35,709 nt of DNA from Planctomycetota bacterium (GTDB taxonomy: Bacteria; Planctomycetota; UBA1135; GCA-002686595), in contig JANQEJ010000313.1 of NCBI GenBank assembly GCA_028278425.1, positions 1 to 35,709 on the forward strand, given 5' to 3'. Below are positions 7,493 through 16,612 of the stretch, piece after piece. The notes below the pieces were generated by a model. That model worked only from the letters and a program-made list of their open reading frames with translations, did not search any database and was not told where the DNA came from. Position 1 is the stretch's first letter. Each line of letters begins with the position of its first letter. The position numbers and the translations under genes are program-made.

Positions 7493-9508
7493 GTGATACC
7501 TAGACACCGTTTTCCCCCCATGAGCGCAGCCGCGCTCCTTACGCTGTCCGGCGCCGCCTTTGCGCAGGTGCTCGCCGCCGCTCCACCGACGTCGACCGAG
7601 CTCGCCGGCAACAGCATCTCTCAGTTTCCGCATTTTGAGTACGTTCGGGCCATCAACGAGGGTTCCACCATCACCCTCGGCATCGATCCCGGCGTGTTTC
7701 CAAGCCTCCTCGGCAAGACCGGGGACCTCTACGTCTGCAAGTCCCAGAGCATCGCGGGCTGGAACGCCAACCCGACCTTGAACGACGTGACGGCCGCCGT
7801 GGAGACCCACACGTTCCTGGTTCCCGACATCCAGTTCAACCGGATCGTCGTCGACGGCGGCACCCTGAGCGGGGGCTCGGGCCTCACGCTGGGAGTCCCG
7901 TTCGACGTGATCATCGACCTGAACCAGAACGGGAAGCTCGACTCCAAGGACTTCATCGACGGCTATGACAACACCGAGGCGGGGTGCTACGTCGTTCACG
8001 ACCTCGCGGCGCCCGGCCCCCTGCCGGTCACCGAGGTGATCTACGACCTCAGCCCGGCCGCGTTCGACGAGCAGGACCTCTACTATCCGACGCTCTTGAC
8101 CGCGGTTAAACGGATGCCGCTGATCATCATCAGCCACGGCAACGGCCACAACTATCAGTGGTACGACCACATCGGCTACCACATGGCCTCCTACGGCTAC
8201 GTGGTGATGAGCCACGCCAACAACACGGGTCCAGGCGTCAACTTCGCCGCCACGACGACCCTGAGCAACACGGAGGATTTCCTGAGCAACCTCGGCACCA
8301 TCGCCGGGGGCGTGCTCCAGGGCCGAATCGACGTGCAGAAGATCACCTGGCTCGGCCACAGCCGCGGCGGCGAGGGCGTCGTCATCGCGTACGACCGCCT
8401 GATCGACGGGACCTACGTTCCGCAGAACTTCAAGCCCGGCTACATCCAGCTTATCTCGAGCATCGCTCCGACCGACTTCCTGACGTTGCCCGACACCGAT
8501 CCGCACGGCGTGAACTACCACCTGTGGACGGGCGGCGCCGACTCGGACGTCAACGGGTGCGCGAGCTGCAACCTGTGCCAGACGTTCCACCTGCACGACC
8601 GGGCGCAGGAGTTCCGCCAGTCCATTTCGCTCCACGGCGTGGGACACGGCGACTTCCACGACGGCGGCGGGAACCCCTTTGCGACGGGACCGTGCCTGGT
8701 GGGCACGCCCGACACGCACAAGATCATGAAGGGCTACTTCCGGCCCTTGGTCGACCGCTACGTCAAGAAGAACATCCCCGCCAAGGACTACCTGACCCGC
8801 CAGTGGGAGTCCTTCCGGCCGATCGGGGCGCCGGTCCTGAACCCCTGCGTCACGGTCGACCTGATGTACCGCGACGGCAAGGTGAAGGGCAAGTTCATCG
8901 TCGACGACTACCAGTCGAACCCGAGCATCAACCTCGCGAGCTCCGGATTCGCGGTCTTCACGACGGCGAGCGCGGTCACCGAGGGCGACCTCGACGACAA
9001 CAACTCCAACTTCACCGACCTGGCCACCGACCCCATGAACGGGATGACGGTGAACGGCTTCGGCGCCGACGACAGCGCCGGCGTCGTCATGGAATGGGTC
9101 GGCGACGCCAACTACATCTGGGTGCCGCCGCTCGGCCTCGACATCACGAAGTGGGAGACGATCTCCTTCCGTGCCTGCCAGGTGACGCGCGACGTCCTCA
9201 CGACGGGCACGCTGGGTGACCTCACCTTCGACTTCACGCTGGTCGACAGCAGCGGCACGATCTCCCGCATCAACATCGGCGCCTTCGGCGGCGGTGTCGA
9301 GGAGCCCTACCAGCGCACGGGCTGCGGCGTGGGCGCCGGCTGGGCCAACGAGTTCGAGACGATCCGCATCCCGATCGACGCCTTCGCGTACAGCGGGACG
9401 GGGATCAACCTGAACAAGATCACGCGGCTCGGCATGGAGTTCGGGCCGTCTCACGGCTCCGCCCGGGGCCGGATCGGCGTGGACGACGTGGAACTCTTGA
9501 TCGACTGA
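7493..9508 (+). CDS. Exported alpha/beta hydrolase with C-terminal beta domain
   Basis: The start is the GTG at 7493, eight bases after the ribosome binding site AAGGAG; an upstream in-frame TTG at 7475 precedes that site and is unlikely. The 671-residue product begins with a signal peptide that probably ends at GAAFAQ. Hydrolase signs are the oxyanion-side strand IIISHGNGHN (around H215), a nucleophile elbow G-H-S-R-G-G with Ser290, and a histidine motif GVGHGDF with H385. Residues 142-153 (DLNQNGKLDSKDF) look like an EF-hand/dockerin-type calcium loop ahead of the catalytic core. From about residue 455 the protein is beta-rich and ends RIGVDDVELLID, resembling a carbohydrate-binding or jelly-roll module. 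The substrate is unknown; an extracellular esterase or lipase acting on polymers is plausible. The next gene follows after 17 bases. Confidence 0.8.
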   Translation: MIPRHRFPPMSAAALLTLSGAAFAQVLAAAPPTSTELAGNSISQFPHFEYVRAINEGSTITLGIDPGVFPSLLGKTGDLYVCKSQSIAGWNANPTLNDVTAAVETHTFLVPDIQFNRIVVDGGTLSGGSGLTLGVPFDVIIDLNQNGKLDSKDFIDGYDNTEAGCYVVHDLAAPGPLPVTEVIYDLSPAAFDEQDLYYPTLLTAVKRMPLIIISHGNGHNYQWYDHIGYHMASYGYVVMSHANNTGPGVNFAATTTLSNTEDFLSNLGTIAGGVLQGRIDVQKITWLGHSRGGEGVVIAYDRLIDGTYVPQNFKPGYIQLISSIAPTDFLTLPDTDPHGVNYHLWTGGADSDVNGCASCNLCQTFHLHDRAQEFRQSISLHGVGHGDFHDGGGNPFATGPCLVGTPDTHKIMKGYFRPLVDRYVKKNIPAKDYLTRQWESFRPIGAPVLNPCVTVDLMYRDGKVKGKFIVDDYQSNPSINLASSGFAVFTTASAVTEGDLDDNNSNFTDLATDPMNGMTVNGFGADDSAGVVMEWVGDANYIWVPPLGLDITKWETISFRACQVTRDVLTTGTLGDLTFDFTLVDSSGTISRINIGAFGGGVEEPYQRTGCGVGAGWANEFETIRIPIDAFAYSGTGINLNKITRLGMEFGPSHGSARGRIGVDDVELLID

Positions 9509-9525
9509 GGAAAGGAGAACCAACC

Positions 9526-10182
9526 ATGAAAACCCGCAACCTTTCCATCGCCCTTCTGATCTCCGTCGCCTCCGGAGCGGCGCTGGCCGCCGCGGCCTCC
9601 GCCGTCCAGACGCCCGGCGTCGAAGCCCCCATGCCCTCGCAGGTCTCCCAGAGCGAGGTGCGCCTGCTCTTCGTCCAGCCCTTCGTCCTGGACGAGAGCT
9701 ACCGGCACGCCTGGCGCGCGGACCAGCCGCAGGTCTCGGCCGGCTATCTCGTCGCCGTCTCCGCGGACGCGGAGCTGCTCCCCCCGCGGCAGGTGCACAA
9801 CGCCCTGCTCTTCGCGGGAGAGATGCCGCTCGAGCGCCTCAACGACGGCTCGCAGTCCGGCATCTACGTCGGCCTCCTTCCCTCGCCCCAGGGCGCGGAC
9901 GGCGAGCCCACGCTCGACCTGAGGGAGACGCCGCTCTTCTGGGCCAAGCCCGAGATCCTGCCCGAGTCGCTCACTCCGGACGACGCCCGGAGCGCGGCGC
10001 GCGACGCGAACGCCGTCGCGCAAAGCGCGGCGACCGTCGACGGGGCTCTCGCCGAGGCCGGAGGAACGGTCTACCTCTCCACCCACGGGATGCTGCGGCG
10101 CTACGCCGCCGACGTCATCGAGCGCTACTCGCCGCTGGAGGCCGACCTGGTCTCCGGCTTGAGGGCGCCGATGCTCCAGTAA
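9526..10182 (+). CDS. Small exported protein of unknown function
   Basis: This 218-residue protein starts MKTRNLSIALLISVASGAAL, a clear signal peptide, and has the strong ribosome binding site GGAAAGGAG. It begins 17 bases after the hydrolase gene and is almost certainly in the same operon. The mature part carries Pro-rich loops and strands such as SEVRLLFVQPFVLDE and HNALLFAGEMPLERL, then a helix rich in Ala, Asp and Arg. There is no motif I recognise and no cysteine pair. It may be an accessory or partner of the hydrolase, judged only by gene order. Confidence 0.75.
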   Translation: MKTRNLSIALLISVASGAALAAAASAVQTPGVEAPMPSQVSQSEVRLLFVQPFVLDESYRHAWRADQPQVSAGYLVAVSADAELLPPRQVHNALLFAGEMPLERLNDGSQSGIYVGLLPSPQGADGEPTLDLRETPLFWAKPEILPESLTPDDARSAARDANAVAQSAATVDGALAEAGGTVYLSTHGMLRRYAADVIERYSPLEADLVSGLRAPMLQ

Positions 10183-10602
10183 CCGCATCGATCCGACGGG
10201 TACGAAACCCAGCGCGAGGCCTGAGCGGTCCAACCGACTTGGGCCTGCGCGTTGGGTTGTGCTCACCGAAAGCGCGGCGGGTCCGCTCGCGTCAGGTCCG
10301 GCCCCCTCCATCATCCGCAGGGGCCGATTCTGCCTTTGGGCCCGAGACCGTCATCACGCCGATGGCGCCTTGTGCTTGCTGCACGGAGGGCTTGGGCATT
10401 CCCGCCCGGACTCACTTCCGTCGTAGACGTCGACACAATCACAGGCACATCAACACTGTCGCGCCTAACCTCTCACGCATACCGGGGTTGCGAACGCCAT
10501 CTGAACCTGCTCCAGCGTGTTACCAAGAGAGACGGTTGTCACGGAGATCAGGCTGAGTTTCTCTCGATCCGCAGTCACCAGACCCCGTCGAGGAATCGAG
10601 TG
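10183..10602. other. Gene-free stretch at left border of the lower-GC patch
   Basis: I find no convincing gene in these 420 bases. Open frames run through from 10239 and 10252, but they show no family signature and no ribosome binding site. The sequence becomes visibly less GC-rich from about 10420 onwards, marking the left border of the compositional patch. No copy of the tRNA-Pro 3' end, no integrase gene and no clear terminator is visible here. Confidence 0.5.
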
Positions 10603-13600
10603 ATGAGACAGCCTGCTTCGTGGACACTCATCAAGACTCTACGCCTTGTCACTGTCGCTCTCTTCGCGGTTGCGTCCTGCACCGAGAACGACGGAGGCCT
10701 CGACGAGCCAGGCATCCAGGATCCCGCAGCTCAGGCGAGCGCACCGGAGCACCCGGCGCCGGAGCCCGCGCCCGAACTTGCCGAACAGCCCGCGCCCCAA
10801 CAAACGACCAACGTCACAGCATATTCAGAGGCAGCGGACCCAGCGTCGGATGGAAGTGCTTCGGCTGGGGTCGTAGCAATCGAGACTCCTGCTGTCGTCG
10901 TTCCCTCTTCCTACACGGAGCCTGGCCGCGATCGCTCGCGGCTTCTTCGCCCCGACATGCCAGATCGTGGATCTCCGCCCGCTGGCGACGGCCCAGACGG
11001 GAGCCCGTGTCCGCCGACCTGCCTGCCCACGTTCTTCAATTACGGCTGCCTCAAGCTCTTTTCCACGACGCCAACCGTGCTAGCGGACTACTCCAACGTT
11101 CCGATGGGAGCGGTCTACGCGCCGGATTACCGAGCACTCACGCCGTCGACACCCGATACGGCGTGGTCGGATACAGCGCTGCTCCACCTCAAGCAGGAGG
11201 GAATGGCAACCGTCCTCCTGCAATCAGTCTTCTGGTGCTGCCCAGATCCCACCCCGGTATGTATCAACTGCATTACTTGTGATCTGTCCTGGCTAAGTGA
11301 TCCTGACAACTTTGGAGCCGTTTGGCCGGATGATTACTTCTTCACGATGCCTTCCGTGCAGGCAGGCTGGTACGACCTGACCATTGACCACAAGTCGCCG
11401 CTCTTTATTCACCTAACCTATCCCAACACGTCCGACTTGGCGGTAGCCACGTTCGACGTACCAGCAACAGCAGTGGCTGGCAGCACAGCAATCACAAGCT
11501 TCATCGTGGTCAACAATGGAGAGTTGGGTTCTGGGACAATCACAAGCAGGGTCTACATGTCGGATGACGCGATCGTGGATGCCACGGACGTCCTTCTCGG
11601 ACAAACGACGCATGCCTCGATCGCGGGTGGGCAACAGACGACGCTTGTTCAATCCGTGTCCATACCAAGCACCGTGCAGGGCCTGAAGTACTTCAAGGTC
11701 CACGTCACCGGAACCGTTGGTACTGAAGTCGCCACGATCGACAACTGGAGCCCGCTGGACGCCATTTTCTTCCAGCCCGACATCCGTTTCGCCGGAGCCA
11801 ACCTCGTCTGGGTCGATCCAATTGAGCCGTCCGGTCCGCCGCTCTTACTCCCAGAAGACCCGTTCGAGTTCTACTTCGAGTACGAGAACGCGGGAAATGC
11901 CGATACCGCACCGACGACCGAGGTCGAAGTGCACGTCGCGGACAACGCGCTCGGCCTCAATCCGGTGCTCATCGACACGCTCCAGCTGACCAACCCCGTC
12001 ATCAGCGGCGCGTCCGGTGTACTCACCTCACCGAACTACGTCGTAACGCTGCCACCTACACTCTCGATGCCCATCGGAACGTCGGGATGGGTGTTCCTGC
12101 GTTTCGTCAACGCCGGCGCAGAGAGCACGACGCTGAACAACGACAGCATCAAGGTTCAGTTCCTGTACTCGGCGAAGCTGGAACTCGTTCTACACAAACC
12201 GCTGTCGATGAGCGACACCGAAGAAGAACGAGCAGACGGGGCTGTCGGCATGGTCTGGTTCAACATTGACAACGACGACAACGACGACTTCTGGGACTTT
12301 GATGTCGACGATCCTACCGCCTCTGATCTACAGGTCTTGGGCGGAGACAACGACATGGCTCGCATCAAGCTGAAGCTCCAGCCAAACGATCCGGCGGTAC
12401 ATACAGGCTTGTCGCTGAGTATGAACATCCCGAACGGTACCGGGCACATCGTGATCTGGGACACCCACGAAAAAGGGCAGAAGTACTCGCTTGGCAGCCC
12501 TATCCCTATCCCTACCACCGTGCCGGGTTCGGGCTGGACGGTTGACGGCGAGTGGCTGGTGCGCGACGCGTGGATCGAGGGGATCAAACCACACACCCCG
12601 GCTGACCCCGACACGGAGATCGAGCTTGCGTATAGTTCCTCCGCCTGCATCAACAACCTGGACACGGAGTCTATCTACGTCCTGGGAATCGACGATCTCA
12701 CCGTCATAGGGCAAGGCAACGGCTTCGGCCCACCGACTCATACGAGCAGTACGCTGGACGCCGATCCGGCCTGGGATGGCACGGGCGTTCCAGCCGTAAG
12801 GCTGTTTCCCGGCGGACGCGCACCGACCTTTACGACCCCCCGCAACAGAGTGGCGGTCGTGATCAGGCTCTCGCGGGCGCCCGCTTGGAAGCAGAACGTG
12901 ACTATCGCGTCGTGGGATGTCGATGATCCATCAACAGACACGAGTTTGGTCGATCCGAACGACACGGGAACAGGGGGGAACTACTCGTACACGATGCCGC
13001 CGTTGACGTACACGGCGGATGAGGACAATCGCGGCGAGGTCCAGGGCGACAAAGACGGCTACCTGGTCTACGAGGACTTCGGGGGAAGCGAGGTTGGAGA
13101 GTCACCATCCGGGCTGGTCGAGCTTCAGTTCGAGCCGGCGGCCCAAGTGCGAACCTGTTTTCTCGAAACATCCTTGATGGCGGGAGACAACTACCGCGTC
13201 GCAGTGGGCTATGACGACGACATGCTCCTTTGGCAGAACTTCGACGCGGACCACGGTCACCGGGTCGTCGATCCTGGACGGTGGGTCCTTACAGGAGACC
13301 CCGATCAATCAGAGGTCCAGTTCCCAGTGACCCCCGTGATCAACGTGTGGCGCATCTTGCACATTGAGATGGACACGATGAGGAGGCCTCAGGGTACGGA
13401 GAACCATTTCACTGGAGAGTTCACACACTTCGTCGGCGTCGGGGGCCTCATGTCCGACACCCTCGGCATGCTGTGGCCAGTCTCCCTGGCGCCCCTAGAG
13501 TTTGTACTTGATCCCGCCCGGCCCCTCTGGGATGGCTCGCCCAACCTCAACACTCCCCATCCACACACGCTCAGTGGGCAATGGGAGAATGGGATCTTAA

Positions 13601-14655
13601 GCGTTGGCTCCAAGGACGTTCCCGTGGAGGCGAACGGCGATGACTATGTCCAGTTCCTGGTCTCACAGGACTTCCTTCCGCTCGGATTTCGCCTTGATTA
13701 CACGTCTGGCGGCAATCCCGAGTGGGCAACTGGCCTTGTGACTCTGCTAGGCTACGATGGGCCGAGCTCGTCGTATGGATACGTACTCGACATCCAAGAT
13801 GATTCAGGCGTGGTGAGCTGGCCTGACTTCGTGGGTGGATCAATGTCAATCGAAGGCGGTTCTGCCGTTTCGGTGGTCGGCCAATTTCAGCCGTACTCCT
13901 TGATCGTCACTCAGCAGCTCCGCATTCCCTTCGAACTTCACGACGACGATGACGACAGCCAGCTTGCAGGACTCAACCCTCAGTTGAGCCCGATGGATCT
14001 CACCGATACTGCCTCGATCTACCGTCAGGTGTACATCTTGCCGGAGCTTGATGGCGGGTCGGACATGCTGAACAACCAAGAGTCTGCCGACTTCGATTCA
14101 CACGTGGAAGTAGCTGAGATGCCGCCTCTCGGTAACCTACAGGACACTCCCTCGTCAGCGGATACCTTCGAGTTCTGGGTTGCCCATGTTGTGCTAGCGC
14201 ATCAGCTCAAGGAGTCCGCCACAACCGAGGATCCGGATCGGCCATTCAAGCTGGATTGGGATCCGCGAAACCCGGCAGGCGTCCAGTTCTGGGACCCAGC
14301 CCCAGGCCCTGAAAAGATCATTGTGGAGGGTGCCTTCATGGGAGCTACCCCCTTCTTCTCCGGCGCGTTCTTCCAGCATCCAAGCGGCCCAATCGGAACG
14401 GGCTCCTGGGGCCAGTTCGTCTTTGTCGAGACCATTCGCGACTGGGGCGCCTTCCCGGGGTGGTCGCTGCCTATGGATCCGCTTGAAATGACCGTCGCCC
14501 ACGAGTTGGGGCATCAGCTCGGCCTCACTCACTTCAACGCACCGGGACTTGTCGAACTGACGACGACCTTGATGGCAGGGGAGGCTCAGCAGAAAACGAT
14601 GGACTTCAACGAATTTCAACAGCACGTCTTGCGGTGTCGCACCACGGGTCTCTGA
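10603..14655 (+). CDS. Large lipoprotein with CARDB-like domains and C-terminal metzincin protease motif
   Basis: The start is the ATG at 10603. The first 26 residues form a lipoprotein-type signal ending FAVASC, with C26 the likely lipidated cysteine; the long open frame upstream lacks any signal. Of 1350 residues, about 280-385 and 390-520 are CARDB-like Ig domains, with phrases such as IVVNNGELGSGT and YFEYENAGNADT. A very Asp/Asn-rich patch near 555-575 may bind calcium. Near the C-terminus HELGHQLGLTH at residues 1300-1310 is a complete metzincin zinc site (H-E-x-x-H-x-x-G-x-x-H), followed by a Met-turn candidate TLMAG with M1324. This points to a surface-anchored zinc metalloprotease. 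The catalytic domain being last, with under 30 residues after the Met-turn, is compact for the clan. Its GC content and codon use are lower than the flanks. Two small exported proteins follow, the first 20 bases downstream. Confidence 0.8.
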   Translation: MRQPASWTLIKTLRLVTVALFAVASCTENDGGLDEPGIQDPAAQASAPEHPAPEPAPELAEQPAPQQTTNVTAYSEAADPASDGSASAGVVAIETPAVVVPSSYTEPGRDRSRLLRPDMPDRGSPPAGDGPDGSPCPPTCLPTFFNYGCLKLFSTTPTVLADYSNVPMGAVYAPDYRALTPSTPDTAWSDTALLHLKQEGMATVLLQSVFWCCPDPTPVCINCITCDLSWLSDPDNFGAVWPDDYFFTMPSVQAGWYDLTIDHKSPLFIHLTYPNTSDLAVATFDVPATAVAGSTAITSFIVVNNGELGSGTITSRVYMSDDAIVDATDVLLGQTTHASIAGGQQTTLVQSVSIPSTVQGLKYFKVHVTGTVGTEVATIDNWSPLDAIFFQPDIRFAGANLVWVDPIEPSGPPLLLPEDPFEFYFEYENAGNADTAPTTEVEVHVADNALGLNPVLIDTLQLTNPVISGASGVLTSPNYVVTLPPTLSMPIGTSGWVFLRFVNAGAESTTLNNDSIKVQFLYSAKLELVLHKPLSMSDTEEERADGAVGMVWFNIDNDDNDDFWDFDVDDPTASDLQVLGGDNDMARIKLKLQPNDPAVHTGLSLSMNIPNGTGHIVIWDTHEKGQKYSLGSPIPIPTTVPGSGWTVDGEWLVRDAWIEGIKPHTPADPDTEIELAYSSSACINNLDTESIYVLGIDDLTVIGQGNGFGPPTHTSSTLDADPAWDGTGVPAVRLFPGGRAPTFTTPRNRVAVVIRLSRAPAWKQNVTIASWDVDDPSTDTSLVDPNDTGTGGNYSYTMPPLTYTADEDNRGEVQGDKDGYLVYEDFGGSEVGESPSGLVELQFEPAAQVRTCFLETSLMAGDNYRVAVGYDDDMLLWQNFDADHGHRVVDPGRWVLTGDPDQSEVQFPVTPVINVWRILHIEMDTMRRPQGTENHFTGEFTHFVGVGGLMSDTLGMLWPVSLAPLEFVLDPARPLWDGSPNLNTPHPHTLSGQWENGILSVGSKDVPVEANGDDYVQFLVSQDFLPLGFRLDYTSGGNPEWATGLVTLLGYDGPSSSYGYVLDIQDDSGVVSWPDFVGGSMSIEGGSAVSVVGQFQPYSLIVTQQLRIPFELHDDDDDSQLAGLNPQLSPMDLTDTASIYRQVYILPELDGGSDMLNNQESADFDSHVEVAEMPPLGNLQDTPSSADTFEFWVAHVVLAHQLKESATTEDPDRPFKLDWDPRNPAGVQFWDPAPGPEKIIVEGAFMGATPFFSGAFFQHPSGPIGTGSWGQFVFVETIRDWGAFPGWSLPMDPLEMTVAHELGHQLGLTHFNAPGLVELTTTLMAGEAQQKTMDFNEFQQHVLRCRTTGL

Positions 14656-14675
14656 CCGGCAGGGGAATCAACACA

Positions 14676-15566
14676 ATGAAGCAGTCAATCTTCGTTCTCG
14701 CAGGCCTCCTAGGATCCGCCACGTCCCCGTGCAACGGAGTACATGAGAACGCCGGTTCGCTTGAAATAGCCCTGGCTGCTGATAGCACGAGAATGCCAAC
14801 GTGGGGTGCGCTCGGTTTCGAGCTCCACATCAAAAACAACAGCACTCAGGATGTTGTGTTACCTCGTGAACTGCTGTACGGCGGTTACTTCCGTGGCGCG
14901 CGCCTCTCGGTGCTGATCCATCGGCCGGGCGAAAAGGAACCGCAGGTCACATCAGCTTGGAGCCTGCGTGATTCCAACTCCGGTGCCGTCAGGGGACTTG
15001 GGTTGCTTGAGCCAGGCAAAGAACTGCGCGAGAGGTTCGTGCTGGCTGGCCGCCCAGGACTTGACGGCGGAAGGACCTGGGAACCCTGGTTTGAGACGGC
15101 AGGCGAATACACCATCAAGTTGGCGTACTCCGTCGATGACAAGGTCAAAGCAACCAGCAATGCAGTACGTGTTGCAGTGAGTACAGCCACGAATGACGCT
15201 CCGCTGAACGCTCTCGAGTACGTGCAAGGCATGAAGGAGCCACAGTGGCTCTTCGACGGGGAGGATCTGTACCTTTCGCGTCGACCTATCTCTCCGATCG
15301 AGAAGCTGGCAACCGAGTTTCCGCCGAACGTGTACAGCGACTACGCACATCTTTGTCTGGCGAAGTACCGTCTCCAAGAAGCAACTCGTGATCGTCACCA
15401 GCGTGAGCCCTTGCATGTTCGCGAGGTGGTTGCGCTTGCCGAGCAGCACCTGAGCCAGATCAACGTCATCGGTTTCCCAATGGTCGGAGAAATCAGGGCG
15501 GCCCAGCGAGAAGTCAAAGCCATCGAGAAAGTCCTATTGAAAAGGGCGCAGGCTGAGAGGAGGTGA
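14676..15566 (+). CDS. Exported two-domain protein, paralogue A
   Basis: This 296-residue protein starts MKQSIFVLAGLLGSATSPC (signal peptide; the Cys is not in a standard lipobox). The ATG follows AGGGG by ten bases and lies 20 bases after the metalloprotease stop. The N-terminal half has Ig-like strands (PTWGALGFELHIKNNSTQDV, EYTIKLAYSVDD). The C-terminal half is helical, with the phrases PIEKLATEFPPNVYSDYAH and LAKYRLQEA. The next gene encodes a clear paralogue over the whole length. The family is unknown to me. Its place behind a protease gene allows a role as inhibitor, chaperone or substrate, but nothing in the sequence proves it. Confidence 0.75.
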   Translation: MKQSIFVLAGLLGSATSPCNGVHENAGSLEIALAADSTRMPTWGALGFELHIKNNSTQDVVLPRELLYGGYFRGARLSVLIHRPGEKEPQVTSAWSLRDSNSGAVRGLGLLEPGKELRERFVLAGRPGLDGGRTWEPWFETAGEYTIKLAYSVDDKVKATSNAVRVAVSTATNDAPLNALEYVQGMKEPQWLFDGEDLYLSRRPISPIEKLATEFPPNVYSDYAHLCLAKYRLQEATRDRHQREPLHVREVVALAEQHLSQINVIGFPMVGEIRAAQREVKAIEKVLLKRAQAERR

Positions 15567-15590
15567 CTCGCTTCACGTGCTCCGATCCCG

Positions 15591-15698
15591 GTGCTGATGC
15601 CGCGGACCACGCCAGGTGGCACGATGACAGCCAACCTGATCGACTTTCAAAGGCACATCCTCCGCTCACGCACAGTGGCGATCAAATCCATCCCGTGA
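15591..15698 (+). pseudogene. Decayed 3' end of a second metzincin gene
   Basis: Between the two paralogues, frame 15591-15698 reads VLMPRTTPGGTM, then a stretch containing FQRHILRSRT and a TGA stop. The intact protease ends with TLMAGEAQQKTM followed by FQQHVLRCRT and a stop. The shared Met-turn L-M, T-M and FQxHxLRxRT, and the same placement just before the same kind of downstream gene, indicate the leftover tail of a duplicated protease gene. No start codon with a ribosome binding site belongs to it. Confidence 0.55.
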
Positions 15699-15709
15699 GG
15701 ATTGAAGCA

Positions 15710-16606
15710 ATGAAGAGCGCACTCCTGGGACTTGCGACTGCTGTCGTCTGCCTGCTTGCCCTGCCTACCGGCGCAGCCCAAGCAGGCGAGCTCCAAGTCA
15801 CCCTCACTGCCGACAGCGCGACCGTGCCCACCTGGGGCAGCCTCGGGGTCAATCTGAATGCGGTCAACCTGAGCACGCGCGATGTCGTCTTCACCGACCA
15901 ACTGCTCTATGGCCTGCCGTACCAGGGGGTCCAAGTTCGCTTGCTCGTGCAACGGCCGGGCGAAGAGCACGTGCGAGTCGCACCTGGCTGGCGGCGTATC
16001 AACCCAGACGCCCCGGACATCAAGGAAGGTGAGGCCGCGCTGGCACCGGGCGATGAGGTCAGCGCACGTTTCGTCCTCTCGGGGCGCAGAGGGCTCCGTA
16101 GAGATGGAGGATGGGCGCCATGGTTCGGTGAGCCGGGCAACTACACCATTTCGATTACCTACTCAATTGATCAGCAGACGACCGCTACGAGCAACACTCT
16201 ACACATCCGTGCGATTGAGCCGACATCTGAACCGGCACGGCACGCCTTGGAGTATGTTCGGAATCTTGACCAACCTGAATGTCTCTTTGAGTCCGATTGG
16301 ATGTTCTATACCGGTTGTCCAACAGCGCCTATCGAGAAGTTGGCCTCCGATTACCTGCCCAACGTCTACAGTGACTATGCGCACCTCTCTCTTGCGAAGT
16401 ATCGCCTGAAGGAGGCGTTTCGCGATCAGTACAAAGTGGACCCACCCGAGGTCCGCAGGGCGATTGCCGATGCGAAGGAACAGCTTCGTCAGATCAACCT
16501 CGCCGGCTTCCCGGCGTCCGGAGACGTTGGCGCCGCTCAGAGGATGGCCAAGGACATCGAGAAGGTGCTCACAAAGCGAAAGGCGACGGCCGCTCAGCGC
16601 CGGTGA
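15710..16606 (+). CDS. Exported two-domain protein, paralogue B
   Basis: This 298-residue protein starts MKSALLGLATAVVCLLALP, a signal peptide probably cut after AAQA. The ATG at 15710 follows GTGAGG by nine bases; the upstream in-frame extension crosses the decayed protease tail and is not used. It matches paralogue A throughout: PTWGSLGVNLNAVNLSTRDV against PTWGALGFELHIKNNSTQDV, LLYG, RPGE, then IEKLASDYLPNVYSDYAH, LAKYRLKEA and a closing IEKVLTKRK. The N-terminal half is Ig-like and the C-terminal half helical. It arose from a tandem duplication together with the protease tail. The function is unknown. It converges on the minus-strand fragment at 16613-16765. Confidence 0.75.
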   Translation: MKSALLGLATAVVCLLALPTGAAQAGELQVTLTADSATVPTWGSLGVNLNAVNLSTRDVVFTDQLLYGLPYQGVQVRLLVQRPGEEHVRVAPGWRRINPDAPDIKEGEAALAPGDEVSARFVLSGRRGLRRDGGWAPWFGEPGNYTISITYSIDQQTTATSNTLHIRAIEPTSEPARHALEYVRNLDQPECLFESDWMFYTGCPTAPIEKLASDYLPNVYSDYAHLSLAKYRLKEAFRDQYKVDPPEVRRAIADAKEQLRQINLAGFPASGDVGAAQRMAKDIEKVLTKRKATAAQRR

Positions 16607-16612
16607 TGAAGC

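Noticed and set aside
7208..9523. A 771-codon minus-strand open frame opposite the hydrolase
   Set aside because: Its composition is a mirror of the sense gene, and no motifs or start signal are visible.
10183..10602. Possible left attachment site matching the tRNA-Pro 3' end
   Set aside because: I looked for a copy of the T-arm and acceptor sequence here and found none, so the island boundary is not proven.
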